64,000 nt of DNA from Himantopus leucocephalus. Its lineage: Eukaryota > Chordata > Aves > Charadriiformes > Recurvirostridae. Within the stretch, counting starts at the first letter, position 1, and each line of letters begins with the position of its first letter. The stretch is from positions 6,961,975-7,025,974 of the forward strand of contig RSEF01000004.1 in NCBI GenBank assembly GCA_003993805.1. Direction: 5' to 3'. The position numbers were made by a program, and so were the translations under genes. The notes under the pieces are model-generated. The model saw only the letters and a list, made by a program, of their open reading frames with translations, did not search any database and was not told the DNA's origin. Below are positions 11,041 through 22,901 of this stretch, piece by piece.

Positions 11041-14000
11041 TTTTCTGTACCGGGGATTAACATCAGTGTCTTTGTGATGAGAAATCTGCATTCATGGCTC
11101 CTCTATTTAGATTTAAATAGGAATTATAGTTCTTGGCAGAAAGGGATCTGTCAAATATCACAGCGTTTGTGGCAGGTGGTCACTGCATTGCTTAGTACAG
11201 ACACTGCCTGCTTAACCATAGCCTGAAGTAAACATCAAAAGTCAATTATTCCCTTTGTAAATATTTTATTTATATTTTGGAGGCTAACAAACATCTTTTC
11301 AGTGCTTGGCTGAGACCTTCTTCCATGGATCAAAATCCTACTGAACCTGCGCTTGGGTGGTTAAAAACGCGTTCAGCAGTGCAGGGATACCAACGTAGCT
11401 ACCAGTGTCTATTAGGCTTCGTAACACAATCCTCTGCTTGGAAACCTTTAATGACTTGGCTGGGTTGAAGTGGACAGAGCTAAAACTTGTCATGGTTGTT
11501 ACCATTGCAGCTGCCAATTAGTACGACAATCATGTAGTATTTTGCCAAAATCCCTTTCCTCAGTTAAACTGTATTTTGAATATAAATACTGCAAAAGAAA
11601 AAAAAAGGGGGGGGTGTGTCTATCTCCTTGGATTTAACATTTTGGGGGTGGGAAAGGAGGAGGTCTGGTTTAATCGCAAGATGAATGTGTGCATAGCGGC
11701 CCTACAGAGGCAACTTGAATGCACATTGAGCAGCAAATGTGGAACAAGAGCTGAGCTCTGAGGGTCAAATGCCTCCAAGAAGTGTCTTGTTGCAGGGTAA
11801 ACCTACTAAAATAAAGTGACAGTATCTGGCAACAGTTACGGCATACACGGCAGAACCTGTCCCGAAACCACTATTGTGGGGAGAACATCTAAAGATGCTG
11901 TAACACATTTTAGGTCCTTCTTTGAACCCTATCTGAACTCTTTGGGCCATTAAATAATCAGATCATCTCATTTAAACAATGTTATAAAAATAATCAAATC
12001 CTTCTGCCTCCATAAATATATGTTCAATACGTTTACCTTAAAGAACCGCGAGTTTCTTGGGTATTTACTCCTGACATTCAGGAAACAGAAGGAGTACAAA
12101 ATGTTAAGGAGAAGCAGAATTCTCTGAGATGGGGCTGTGGGTAATTTTCCCTGCAAGCCTGTTTGGTGGTAAGTTAATTGACTCCCACATTACCGAAACT
12201 GCAATGTACTAAAGCACTGGGTGCTCGTTTTCCTTCTCTTATTTGACTGGCAAAGGCCATCTGTTCTACCCCATCCATCCACATGCGCAGCATCTATTGT
12301 TGTCAACAGGATTCACACACACGTGGATCAAGGCAAGCATGTGCCTCTAACTGTTTTGATCCCCAGAACATGGATTTTTCATTTTCTTTGTTTCTTTGTG
12401 CTCACCCAGTAATAATACTTGTCATCGGAGAATTCATATTGATCTTGTCATTGCCTTAAAATTGGATGACAATTACTATCTTTGTCAAAATTCGATCTGA
12501 TGAAATGGCTCCAATTAGGAAGGAAAAAGGAGGAATCCATCACAGCAGGGAGCATTGCATTTGGCTTTAAAGTAGGGAAGCTGCTCTTAAAGAGGTGCTG
12601 TTGGAACAAGCAAATGGGAACAAGCATAACAGATTAGGATGCGAGTCTCAAAATCCGCAGAAATTAGGTCTATATATGAAGTGAACAGCCATTTAATTTT
12701 CTCAGTCCGTATCTGTCTGCAGAACTGAGTTGGAGCTCCTCTGACAATAAATGCCAGTAACTGTTGTTTTCATTTTCTGATCTGGTCAGACACACAGTGG
12801 CAGTTGACACCAGCCTTCATCTATTTTCAAATCCAGTTCTGATCATCAGTATAATTATAATACATTATCGGGAGTAGATTTGCTGAAATTCATGAAACGA
12901 TAACAGCATAAATTGCATCATGTTTCCAGATACTGATCTCACCTTGAAACTAAATGTAAAGAGGCAGTGAAAGAATCAAAAACAAAAGAGCGAGTGCACT
13001 TCCATTGCTACTAAACTTCCCTTTGCACTAAAGCAAACAGCTCATCCCTGCTAATTACAAGTAAAATTGTGCTAATTACCGATTTTTTTAGTTTATAAAT
13101 CAGCCCGATAAATGAGTGGGTGCATTGGGGTGTGCGTGTGTAGGGGCGGGGGGATCTTCTTCCAGAACAGAGATGTTTGCTTCATGTTGAGTGAATGTTT
13201 TGTTCAATAAAAAAATCCTGTCAGTGTTTTGCTTCCAAGCAGGAAACGCAAGGCCAGAGTCGCTGCTGGTCCGTAATTCTGGTGGGGCCCTTACCCGTGA
13301 GCTGGGAGACGTCTGCTGGTGCTCAGCTCGCCCTGCAGGACTGGAAGCCACCACCCACCCCGCAGAACGAGCTCGGCCCAAGGCCATTCCTGTGTGGGTT
13401 TCTCTGAATTGGGCCAGTAAATGCTATTTCCTTGCAAACACAGGTGTGGCAGGAACGGGGCTTCTGGAGTTCTAGATTAGGTGAGCTCCTGAACGTGAGA
13501 CTACACAGTTTACCTCCCTGAAACGTCACCTTCTCTTAACTACACCGAAGAGCTCCACAAGAGACTAAGGGAACCCAACCAAGCGCACCACGCTTTTAGC
13601 AGGTGGTTACTTTCTGAGCTAAAAATGCAGCACTGGAATGATGCAGAGATGAGTCACCACACCTCACGCAGCAGCAGAGGCTTTGGTGAAAGCAGGTGGG
13701 TGAGCTGGTGCTAACAGCTCTTCCTCTAGCAAGCTGGGGGGGACGTAATTTCCCTTTCCCAAAATCTTTCTCCCCCCTCCCCCCAGTTTTCATTAGCTAA
13801 ACCTACTTACTGGCTCTGACCTACATTTGCAACAGTTCCAGAATGCAACAGAACTGTGTTTCTGGGGAATTTGCTATTTGCTAAAAATTTAAATCCAACC
13901 CATTTGAAAATGTTATGCGCTAACTGAGCAAACGCAGCAATCAGAAAAGTACACAAAACCCAAGCGATTGTCCTGGACTTATTTGCAACACACTGCTATT

Positions 14001-16453
14001 AATGAGCATCTGGGATGATACCATATCTTGCACTATGGATCTCATGATCTGTACAATAATGGCTGATTTTAATTGACTTTTGCTTCATATAGCAAATCCC
14101 AATTGGAGAAGTTCCAGGATGCCGCGAGTGAAGAACTGTGGGCGGGTGCACGTTTTGAAGTGATGGTAAACATTGTGACATATACTGTGTGTACCACATA
14201 TTCTCATATGCACATTTTGACTTTTGTTGCCTTGGCTTTCACACAGCATTTCTAACATAGACATTCCTATTTGCCAGTTTGAGTGGAAATCTGTTAATAT
14301 GTGAGTGCTGCTCGCCAGCACGTACCACCATCACTGGACCTTCAGTACGTACCTTCTCCCACGAAACAGCCAGCCCTGCGTGCTCAGAGGGGCCCCACAA
14401 GACCATGGCATCCGCGTGAGCAAGACTGGTGGAACTGGGCAAATGAGGAGTGATGAGAGCTGCTATGGGAAACCGTAACTTTGAGAGCTTGTAACTCACA
14501 GCTCAATATGATCCACCAGTTTCTAGTGTGAGTAACATTGCCGAGAAGGCCTCGCTCTTTTACTGCCATGAATTCTTTTCTCCTTTCAAGAGATGCTGGT
14601 AACTAGTGCCAAGTTTGGTCAAGCCATTTTAGCACTTAGAGTACTGTGGGTATTAAAATACCTTTAAAGGTCTGAGACTAAGAGCCAGATTACCTCTACG
14701 ACGTATTTTAATGATTAGCCAACCCTTCTGCTTGAACCAAAAATTTGTCCTGAATCCACCGTGGCTCTTTGGCAACCTGGACTCAGCCAAGATTTGTACA
14801 GGTTTTTTAATCTGATGCATTAAAAATCCCCTGCTACGTATCCTGCAATATCGCGTGGCCAATATTAGACAAACAATTTGCTTTTAGGCTCTTTCTAGAA
14901 AAACATTTGCATCACATACAGCAAAGCTCCAAGGTATTTATAGGCATCGAAGCTACGTGCATCCTCTCCCCAGCAATATGGCACCCAGAGCACACAGGGA
15001 GGGTGCTCTGCTGCTTCCCACACCGCCGCCCGTGCTCCCCGGAGACGTGGCCAGAGACCCTCCGATACCATTGCAGCAGCTCCTCCACTTTGCTACAGAA
15101 ATATTTTTTTTAAAAAGGAAGGAGAAGAAAAAAAAAAAAAGGATCCATTTTTCCTCACTGCAGCATAACCAGTTCTCGCAGAGACCACCTGGTTGCAGAC
15201 GACTGTTAGGCGAGAGTCATGCAAGAGAGATTTGTATGGGAGCGCAGCGCGAGGAAGCCAGTGCCAGTGCAAAGTAGCTGCTCAAATCTCCTGCGCTGAG
15301 CACAATGAAATAAATGCTGGTGAATGGGTGTTTCTGTGAGGTAATACTTCCATCACATCCAATTCTCATGTTATCCAGCAAACTGCCTTGCCAGGAGCCT
15401 TCTTTGTATTGCAGGAAGCCATCTGTGATGGTAACTAAAACGAGAACAGAACAGGATTCACTATGAAAAGCTCGTCAGAAGTACTCCCCTCAAGTGCCTG
15501 CTCTGTGCTTCCCACGTTACCAGAAGCAGCGTCTCTCCGAAGGTGAGGAAGGCATTATCACCACAAGCCCCAGAACCACCCCAATTGGATGTTGTGCCTT
15601 TCACCTGCTGCCTTTCACGGGGGGTTCATACAATCTCCACAGCTTGAAGCATAATTTGTCCTTGGCTGTGACCATTAATTGCTATGGAGATGGTGGGTGG
15701 GATGATGGATCATTCCGAACACGTTATCTAAAGCCTCAGTTTCAGTCTTTTTAACATATCTCCTAGCAAAAAGTGCTGATTGTTTGCATTGATCTCTGCT
15801 GCTTCTGGTTTAATTTCTCTATCTCCAAGTTTCTCTCTCCGGTCTCTTTCTTTGCCAAACTACTCATTTATTGCTGGATAATCACGGGTTTCTGTTTCAG
15901 AGAGCTTCCTATTTTGTCCGTCTTTCCGTTCTATTGTCCGCATATTTTTTCTCTGCAAATTTTGCCTTATTGTGCAGTGGCAAGTGCCTATCTGCTAATG
16001 CCAATATTACTCCTTGAGAATTCTTTTTCCTTGCATCATCAAGGGTTTAAGTGGAAAGCCTTCAGCACAGTGCAAATTTCACTCCTGAGAATATCCATCT
16101 TTTGAGGTAGCTGATTTTAATTAAAGAATACTCTCTCTCCCCCTCTCTCTCTGGATTATACTTTAATTTCAGTCTCTATCACAACAGCAGATACTTCCTA
16201 GATAAAATGTATTTTTGTCTCTTTTCATCCATGATTATCTGTAGTTCTTAAACACTTGGGGTCAGCGGCTGGTCCCCAGTTGATGTAGTTCAGGAATAAT
16301 TCTATTCAAAGGAATTAATTCAGAATAAAATTGGCGTTAAGTTCAAAACAAGGCAAAATGCTCATAATATTTTGTCCTTATTATATATGTGAGAGTGAAA
16401 CTCTCAGAAACAGCGGTAATAACAATTGTGGTACCAAACAATAATCTCTGAAA
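11041..16453. other. Unique non-coding DNA, possible regulatory sequence
   Basis: No gene was recognised. Contents include a G-rich patch at 11605-11655, an apparently unique AT-rich interval at 12420-13090 with paired TAATTA sites, a GC-rich patch at 13230-13400 preceded by an acceptor-like TTGCTTCCAAGCAG, a C-rich patch near 13770-13785, an A13 run at 15128-15140 and a pyrimidine CT repeat at 16131-16152. Open frames in this interval look like chance. Confidence 0.55.
13050..13079 (+). promoter_or_regulatory. Paired TAATTA homeodomain-type sites
   Basis: The nonamer GCTAATTAC occurs at 13050-13058 and again at 13071-13079, a 21-bp period close to two helical turns. TAATTA is the core bound by many homeodomain proteins. 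Helical phasing of two identical sites is suggestive of a regulatory element, but neither binding nor conservation can be shown from sequence alone. Confidence 0.2.
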
Positions 16454-16650
16454 CGTATAGCACCTTTCACCTGAGCATTTTAGACATAAATGCATTAAGC
16501 TCTTGTCATATGAAGAAATGTCATTATCGTAATTTTACACAAGGGAAAAGAAAAGGTGACAGGAAGTTAAGAAAGCAGCTGAAAGTCATATAACAAGAAG
16601 TGAACCTACATCTCACGATCTCCTGTTTCCAATCCCCTAAGCACAGGGAG
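16454..16650 (-). mobile_element. MIR-family ancient SINE
   Basis: Read on the minus strand, this interval follows the layout of the amniote MIR (CORE-SINE) family. From the high-coordinate end there is a tRNA-derived B-box-like GGTTCA, then the core with TATATGACTTT, a TTAACTTCC stretch and TTTTCCCTTGTGTAAAAT, then GATAATGA. The LINE-derived tail ends in GTGAAAGGTGCTATA. The match is diverged with small indels, as expected of a very old insertion. The A box is not clear, so the 5' end is approximate. Identification is from remembered consensus features. Confidence 0.7.
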
Positions 16651-17069
16651 AATCAGTTCCCAAGGGATATAAAATTGAGGTCTTGAGAGTTAATGGTTAC
16701 GAAAGAATCAACACTATTCAAACACAAGTACAGTTTGAGTTTCTGCCTCCCTCATCTTGCCAAATTATGATTGAAATAATATTAGATTCGTATCTTAAAT
16801 TGTTTATGCATGATTAATTTGCGCAGTTAAACCATTTCCAGATTTCTCGCAGAAGTGGTTGCAATATAGTCCTGGGCAGAGAACGCCTAGCTACAGATTT
16901 ACAGCTTTCCTGCTGCGAAGGAAGCCGGAGTGAAACCCTGCCACTTCTGAAGCCAAAGGCAAAACTTCTCATTCTGACAGAGCAAGGATCCTGGCCAGGG
17001 TCCCTACGGCCACGAGGACCCCCGCAACCACTCGGTGCTTCTTCACATGGAACAGTAGTATGGGTATAG
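16651..17069. other. Unique non-coding DNA
   Basis: No gene or repeat was recognised. The interval passes from AT-rich sequence into a moderately GC-rich patch at 16900-17045. Confidence 0.5.
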
Positions 17070-17098
17070 GTGTATATGCACACGCGTATATACGTGTG
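17070..17098. repeat. Alternating purine-pyrimidine tract (Z-DNA-prone)
   Basis: All 29 bases alternate strictly between purine and pyrimidine and mix TG, TA, CA and CG steps, including CACACGCG. The centre is also near-palindromic, with CACACG at 17080-17085 facing CGTGTG at 17092-17097 or so. Such tracts favour left-handed DNA under supercoiling. This is an interrupted dinucleotide microsatellite by origin. Confidence 0.7.
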
Positions 17099-18077
17099 AC
17101 GGAGGTACAGATACATCCATACCCACACAAAGCTTATGGGATGAGTTCAAGCCGGCAAGACGGGGCTGGTTCTAGTTTCTGTGTACTGAGTGACATGAAG
17201 CAAGTCGTTAAGTCATTGCACCAGCCATTTTAGACTTTTTTTCCTCCCTTTCTTTCATCTTTTTTTTTTTTTTTCATTTGTTTTAATGCCCACTCCAGCC
17301 TATACGCATCGCTCCTTGGTCAGGCGTTTCTGATCTAAACAGAAATACAGAAAAAAATACGTACGTAGAATAAGTGTAGGACTAAAATGTGCCTTGGCAA
17401 AGTGCTTTAAACTGCCTTTCTGCCAGTAATCCATTAATTTGTGCTTCTTTGTTTTCTCCAAGCTCAGAATAATTCCCATCTGCCTTGACTCACTATCTAG
17501 CGCATAAAGGAAAAGGTCCGTTTTCTGAGCATGGATGAAATAGGAAACTTTTTGTATTAATGAAGAATGGGGCTTGCAATTCTGGGGTTTCTTCCACTGG
17601 GACCTAAAATAACTTGAGGTCCTGCTATTTTAATTAACTTCCTTATGACGAGTCTGCCTCTTCTGTCCGTCTATGTTTTTCCAGCTTTTGTGTTCCTGGC
17701 CTGCCTGTAATACATATGTATTCCCCTTCTTTCCTCTCACTGAAGCTGAAGATGCAATCACATCTTTAAACCATCTGGTTTTTAATTTATTATTTTCCCC
17801 CATTGCATTGATGGGCTTTCTCATTTCTCTGTCAGGCTAACAGTTTGGCTCCTGTTTATCTAAGATATGTTAACATGCTGTTCCTCTTCTGGGCACTCAG
17901 TCAGTCTATTGTATTTTCTGAAATTAAACACCAGGGATTTTTGAACATTATTTTCTTCATCAGCCCGGGGAATATCCTCTACCTTTACAGCCTCTCTTCC
18001 TCCTTTTGTTGTTCCAGTGCACATTTTATGACTCTGGCTAAATTTAGGCTAATAACTTATTTTTCTGTCCTCCCTAG
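17099..18077. other. Non-coding DNA ending in a strong splice acceptor
   Basis: It contains a T15 run at 17260-17274 and otherwise unique AT-rich sequence. Its 3' end is a long pyrimidine-rich stretch ending in CTGTCCTCCCTAG (AG at 18076-18077), a strong acceptor-like sequence. The 183-codon frame at 17845-18396 crosses this point and has no recognisable domain. Confidence 0.5.
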
Positions 18078-18302
18078 ATCATCCCCCGTCAGATCCTGCC
18101 TGGGAATATTCCCGTACCCGGTGAAGAACCTACTCACGTTGAGGCCAGAGACAGGCCAGGATTCCCCCAAGGAGGCAGAGGAATCCCTGCAGAGCTCCTC
18201 GCGCGTCCCCGCGGGGCAGGACACGAGGTGGCAGGAGCCCACGACGAGCAGAGTGAGGTGCTTTGCCTGTCCCTGTTGCTCATTTCTGTTCCTCACCTTT
18301 GA
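18078..18302 (+). other. GC-rich exon-like segment (unrecognised)
   Basis: From the acceptor at 18076-18077 a frame stays open for 74 codons to a TGA at 18300-18302. It has a proline/glycine-rich composition with runs such as PRQILPGNIPVPGEEP and RPGFPQGGRG. Another frame (ORF 17845-18396) is also open. No ideal donor was seen inside. A weaker GTAATC follows TTCCAG at 18477. It could be an unannotated exon or a GC-rich chance frame. Confidence 0.15.
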
Positions 18303-19279
18303 GCTTTGGGGAAAAACCTTCCGGGTGGGGGTTTGCTCACCTACGAAACGAGGAGACACGTGCAGCGAAGCCCCTTGCGCTGCCACAGCCGGGTGAGCTG
18401 TGCCACGGAGGGCAGACTCGTCACCCTGAGCCACAGCAGGGAGCTGGATATCCCCAAGCTGGCTAGGAAGTTCCAGGTAATCACAGAATGGAGCAGAATG
18501 TGGATTTATATTTGTTACCTTACTTTTCTATAGTACCTCCCAAGAGTCTTCTGAGGCATTCCATTCTTTAATAAGCAGAAAGTGCTCTGAGATTTTTCTA
18601 ATGAAAATGATATAGGAGCACACAGTGTTATTATTAAAACCTCTCCCTTTTTCTCTAGGAACTGCTAAAATACATTTACAGTTTATATCCTTTTTGGTGA
18701 GCACTAAAGTTTCTAATTTAAAATAATAAAGCCTGGTTTGCTTGCTTTCTTTCCCTTCTCTTTCAAAAATATAAAAAACTGCCAGTTTTTTAACTATTCT
18801 TATTTTGCTGAGTGATTTTTGGATTTCAATAAAAGTAACACTGTGGTTACAACACTTTGTGAGATAAGCAAAGAGATTTTTTTTTTTTTTTTACAGCACA
18901 ATTATGGAAATTTCAAAGAACCTTATAAATATCCTGCTATTTGCATATATGAGATAAGCATATTTTAGTAATGGTTATGACAGGCTAGCAAGGAAAACGT
19001 GTGGGACAGCTATACAGCAAATACATGCAAACACAGGCACAGAGAGGGGGTGTGTGTGTACTTTTCCAGAGAAGCCCGTGCTCGGTGGGCGCAGGATCCC
19101 CGGGAATGCACGGGGTTCCCCAAGGAGAGGGACCAGCCCTACCCTAAGACTCAGGTTCCCCACTTGCAGATACAAGATTAGCGTTATTTTTTCCAATGTA
19201 ACATGGCATTTTGGCAGGTCCAGATGGTGGGCACTAGATAAGAGTTAATAACCCGGCTTTTAGTTTTGTTTCCACTTAC
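18303..19279. other. Non-coding DNA with T16 run
   Basis: GC-rich to about 18470, then AT-rich with a T16 run at 18877-18892, then a moderately CpG-containing patch at 19060-19130. No gene was recognised. Confidence 0.5.
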
Positions 19280-19420
19280 CAGGGTACAAAGACTCGGTCT
19301 CGCCGGGCCCTCGGGCTGCAGCTGTGCCGTATCTCGGCTCACCAGGCACAGGGCCGGGGGACGCGGGGACGCCTGCGGCCTGCGCTGCCCGTCCCACGTG
19401 CTCTGCCTGCCTGCCGCCAT
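19280..19420 (-). other. Candidate first coding exon in CpG-rich block
   Basis: On the minus strand an ATG at 19420-19418, followed by GCGGCAGG, opens a 47-codon frame that ends exactly at a consensus donor GTAAGT (intron from 19279 downward), giving a phase-0 exon. The surrounding block 19290-19480 is clearly richer in CpG than its surroundings, as at bird promoters. The peptide (starting MAAGRQSTWDG) is not one I recognise. On the plus strand the same site reads as an acceptor after a pyrimidine tract, so strand is ambiguous. Confidence 0.2.
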
Positions 19421-22400
19421 CACGCCTTGGGGTGGCGAGCGTTCAGAGCCTCTTGAAGCACGTCGCTGCTGCCAGGGCAGGGAGGCAGCCTGTCCAGCTG
19501 CAGAGCTGGCTCGATGGTCACTGCAGGCTGATGGTCACTGCGGGCTGCACCAAAGACTAACACAGCCCTAAGTGTCCCCGAAAACTCCACAGGGCAGCTG
19601 AGGCTGGTCTTCAGCAGAGGCGCCAGCCTCCACTCAAAACGCAATGAGAACGTAGCCGTAGCTGCCTGAAGTTTTCGAGGGGCTTTCTGAACTGAACTGG
19701 TCTTTGGGTGCTTTCATTCTTTTGTTTGCCTTTGTATTTTTAAGTTGGAAATTGCTCTTCTGGTTATGCTTGAGAGCCGCTAGGAAGGTCCGAGAACTAG
19801 TGTGGCAATTTCCTCAGTCCTTTGTTAGAAAGGAAGAGTCCACGCAAAAAATGCACTGGCATTTCAGCTACATAAATAGCGTAAATTGCTGTCAAACAAA
19901 AAGGCGATTTAACTAAAAGAAACTCCAAACAAACAACCCCCTCCACACACACTTTTCTGTCCCTATTAGAACTGCAGGTTTCCATTCCGTGGATCTCCCA
20001 GCCATCTGCTTGGCCCTTGAAAGAGTCCTTGAGAAACCGAAAAATGAAAACCACTTACTTTCTGAAAACTAATCTTGGCTTCCCGGTGCCTTGCTTTCAG
20101 GGGAGTTCCACTCGAGGCTTGATTTCTGTAAGTGCAGATACTCAGTATGTCCTGAACAATTAGATGCCTTTGAGGATGTTGAAAGCTAGACATAAAAAAA
20201 CAAATCAATCAGGAGTCTTGTTTGACAACTGACACTATTTCTAATGCAAAAAAAAACCAACCACCACCAAATAATATATATATAAAAAAACCCCACAGTA
20301 AAGAACCAGCAAGCCCAAAACGTAAGAGAAAATCTATCAAACGAACCCTTTTCTCTATAGATTCTAAACCAGACATTTTTCCTACAAAGTTTTCATTAGC
20401 CCGTCTAGAAAAAAATTGCAGAGGTACGTATCCATCTTTCTCTTCCCTTGCTGAGGGAGATGACCTTTACCAGCGGCCAAAGTCCCCTGGCTTGTGCAGC
20501 ACAGCCAGGGGCCCTCCCGAGGGGGGAACTGGAGGTTGTTAATGGATTTCTCCTGGCCCCTTGTGCCTGGATGCTCCTTTCTCGCCACAAAATTGGGAGG
20601 AGATGGGGTGACAGCAGCACCCAGCCCCTACGGGCTCTCGGGAGCCCATCAGCGCAGCCTCTGGGCAGAGGATGAGTGCTGGCACCAGGAGTCTGAAGGC
20701 AGCGAGCGGGATTATCGCGAGCTGCCCAAACTGCAGGCAATTACGTTGTAATTTTTTCCCCAAGCTCTCATAGAAACCTGTCCCTTCTGTGATGGAGACA
20801 GGAAGGATTACAAGCAATCGCTGCCTCCCAAGCAGTTGATATTCACAAGAAAAATAGAAGAGCAAGGGAAGGGGCAGTTTTGCCTCGTCAGCTAATGATC
20901 CTTGACTCTCTTACTTTGTGTTTTTGGTAGCAACCACAGAGAGGTCACACATGAAACTGTGGAAGTGTGAGGTGTCTTTATTAAATATATCAATGGAGTT
21001 TATTAAATGGAACACGCGGTACTGGGTAGTGTAAGCCACCGCTGGACGGGCTCGGGGTCATGCAGGCCTCCTGCCTTGATGTCACCGGCTGCCGGATTAA
21101 TACCATGAGCTCACAGCATGGGCCTGATTAGAAGGCCAGGTCCCGGTTGGTTTTACCTCTGCCCTCTGCTAAGTCTTTGTTTGCAACGTGAGCAACAAGC
21201 TTTTCAGCTCATCACCGAGGCGCCACGTTCAGAGCCGAGGCGGATCGCTTAGGTCTTTTACCACCTCTGGCAGACGCAGGGTTTAAAATTCCCCGTCCGG
21301 CAGGAGGAGGGCACAGAGGTGGAATCATTATATCCTATTGTCCGATTGATTGTTTGGGCTCTGGAAAAGTCTTCCTTTTTGAAGATTTTTGCTTTTCTTT
21401 TTTTTTTTTAATCTTTTCCCCCTTTTCTTCTCATTTTCAACCTGCATCAGGAGGGCAGAAGAGAAAAGGCTGCTGAAAGACTTTTTTAGCTTGCTTTCTC
21501 TCAAGGGATTCTAGTTCATGGCAGAAGAAACTAGTCTCTCTGACAGGAAAAAGTAGTGAGTTCGAGACCCCCCACTGTAACGAGGCCGTTTCCCTGTTCG
21601 GACCCACTGTATCGCTCGCCCGGGCTGGGGAGGGCCAAAGATGGAGAAAGCAAAGAGAAGCTCAGGCTGCACTGAGGGGTGAGGGAGTATTTCACGTAAC
21701 TCGGAGGAAGGCAGATGGGACGAAGGGATTTGGCGCGATGGTGCTCACTGCATGATTAGAGGTGACAAGAACAATAGCGCGTGGGTATGTCTACATTGCT
21801 CATTAGCTGCACGGTGGCCTCCCAGGAAAGAGGGATGTCTCCTGTTAAATACAATACTTTTAAAATAAAGTGGATGGGACTCTGTAAAATGGAGGGAAGA
21901 GCAAAGGAAACCAAACGTGGGGACTTTTGAACTTTTGGGTCAGAGCGTGTTTTTCTAACAGTCACAGCAAAGCGTGACTAGCTCCAGAAAAGTGGGACTA
22001 ATACAGCGATAAGCCATCCCCGCGTGCATGCAGTTCTGGATGATCAGGGAACGTGGACATCTCGGAGATACAGGCTAGAGAGCTCAGTCTGCAGGCCGTG
22101 CTGCTGTCCGCTCTCGAGTGCATCAAGGCCTGTATCGATGGTTTCATCACACTGACCACCCATACTGACTGCAGAAAGCGCTTTGCTCAGACAGAGGGTG
22201 CAGACCAGCAAGGAGGCGGATGCAACTATCTCAGCATCATCCTTGACCGCTCTGCTCCTTCCAGTCCGGTTCTCCCTGCTGCAAGACGCAGTCTACGCCG
22301 TGCTGCGTGGCAGAACAGAAAGAGTCTGACACTGTTCAATAGTATCACCAATTTTGGTAACGCTGATGCCCAATACAACAGCTGGAAGAGCTATTCTTAC

Positions 22401-22801
22401 GCGCCACAGCAAATCCACATTTCTACGCTGATCCGGATCTGGTGACTGGTTAACACTCACTCCTTTATGTGATCCTGAAAAATACAGACAACTTTTCGTA
22501 TAGCTTAGTCTTTTTGTCCCCTCTAGAGCTTTGGCTGTGATTGATGAAACCGCCTCGCTTTGTCAGAACTTACTTGAACTAATAAACAATGGAAATGACT
22601 TTATCTGTACTAGTGCCAGATCCATCCTGCTTGCAGCCCGAGTTGTGCTTCTTTCCAGGAAACCCATGACATACTACTTGACCCCCTACTTGCCATTCTT
22701 CATGTTGGTTATTTACCATTTGCTACCTTTCATCTATTCTACAAACATTTTTTCCCTAATTGCTCAGCTATTTGTTGATTACCCCGCTGCAGTTGTTTGT
22801 C
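19421..22801. other. Mixed GC-rich and AT-rich non-coding DNA
   Basis: GC-rich patches occur at 19421-19640, 20440-20760, 21030-21310 and 21540-21630, with AT-rich DNA between them. A 131-codon open frame at 22053-22445 is in moderately GC-rich sequence and resembles no protein I know. No splice signals flank it convincingly. The last 300 bases before the gap are AT-rich with an unremarkable hydrophobic frame. Confidence 0.5.
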
Positions 22802-22901
22802 NNNNNNNNNNNNNNNNNNNNNNNNNNNNNNNNNNNNNNNNNNNNNNNNNNNNNNNNNNNNNNNNNNNNNNNNNNNNNNNNNNNNNNNNNNNNNNNNNNN
22901 N
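22802..22901. other. Assembly gap (100 N)
   Basis: Exactly 100 N, the usual placeholder for a gap of unknown size. The sequence resumes inside an LTR on the right side, so the gap probably hides the 5' part of that LTR and perhaps more of the element. Frames reported across it are meaningless. Confidence 0.99.

Noticed and set aside
17845..18396. Longest open frame in the window (183 codons)
   Set aside because: No domain. The first half is hydrophobic translation of T-rich intron-like DNA and the second half is GC-rich. Its composition changes at the acceptor site, so it is not one gene.
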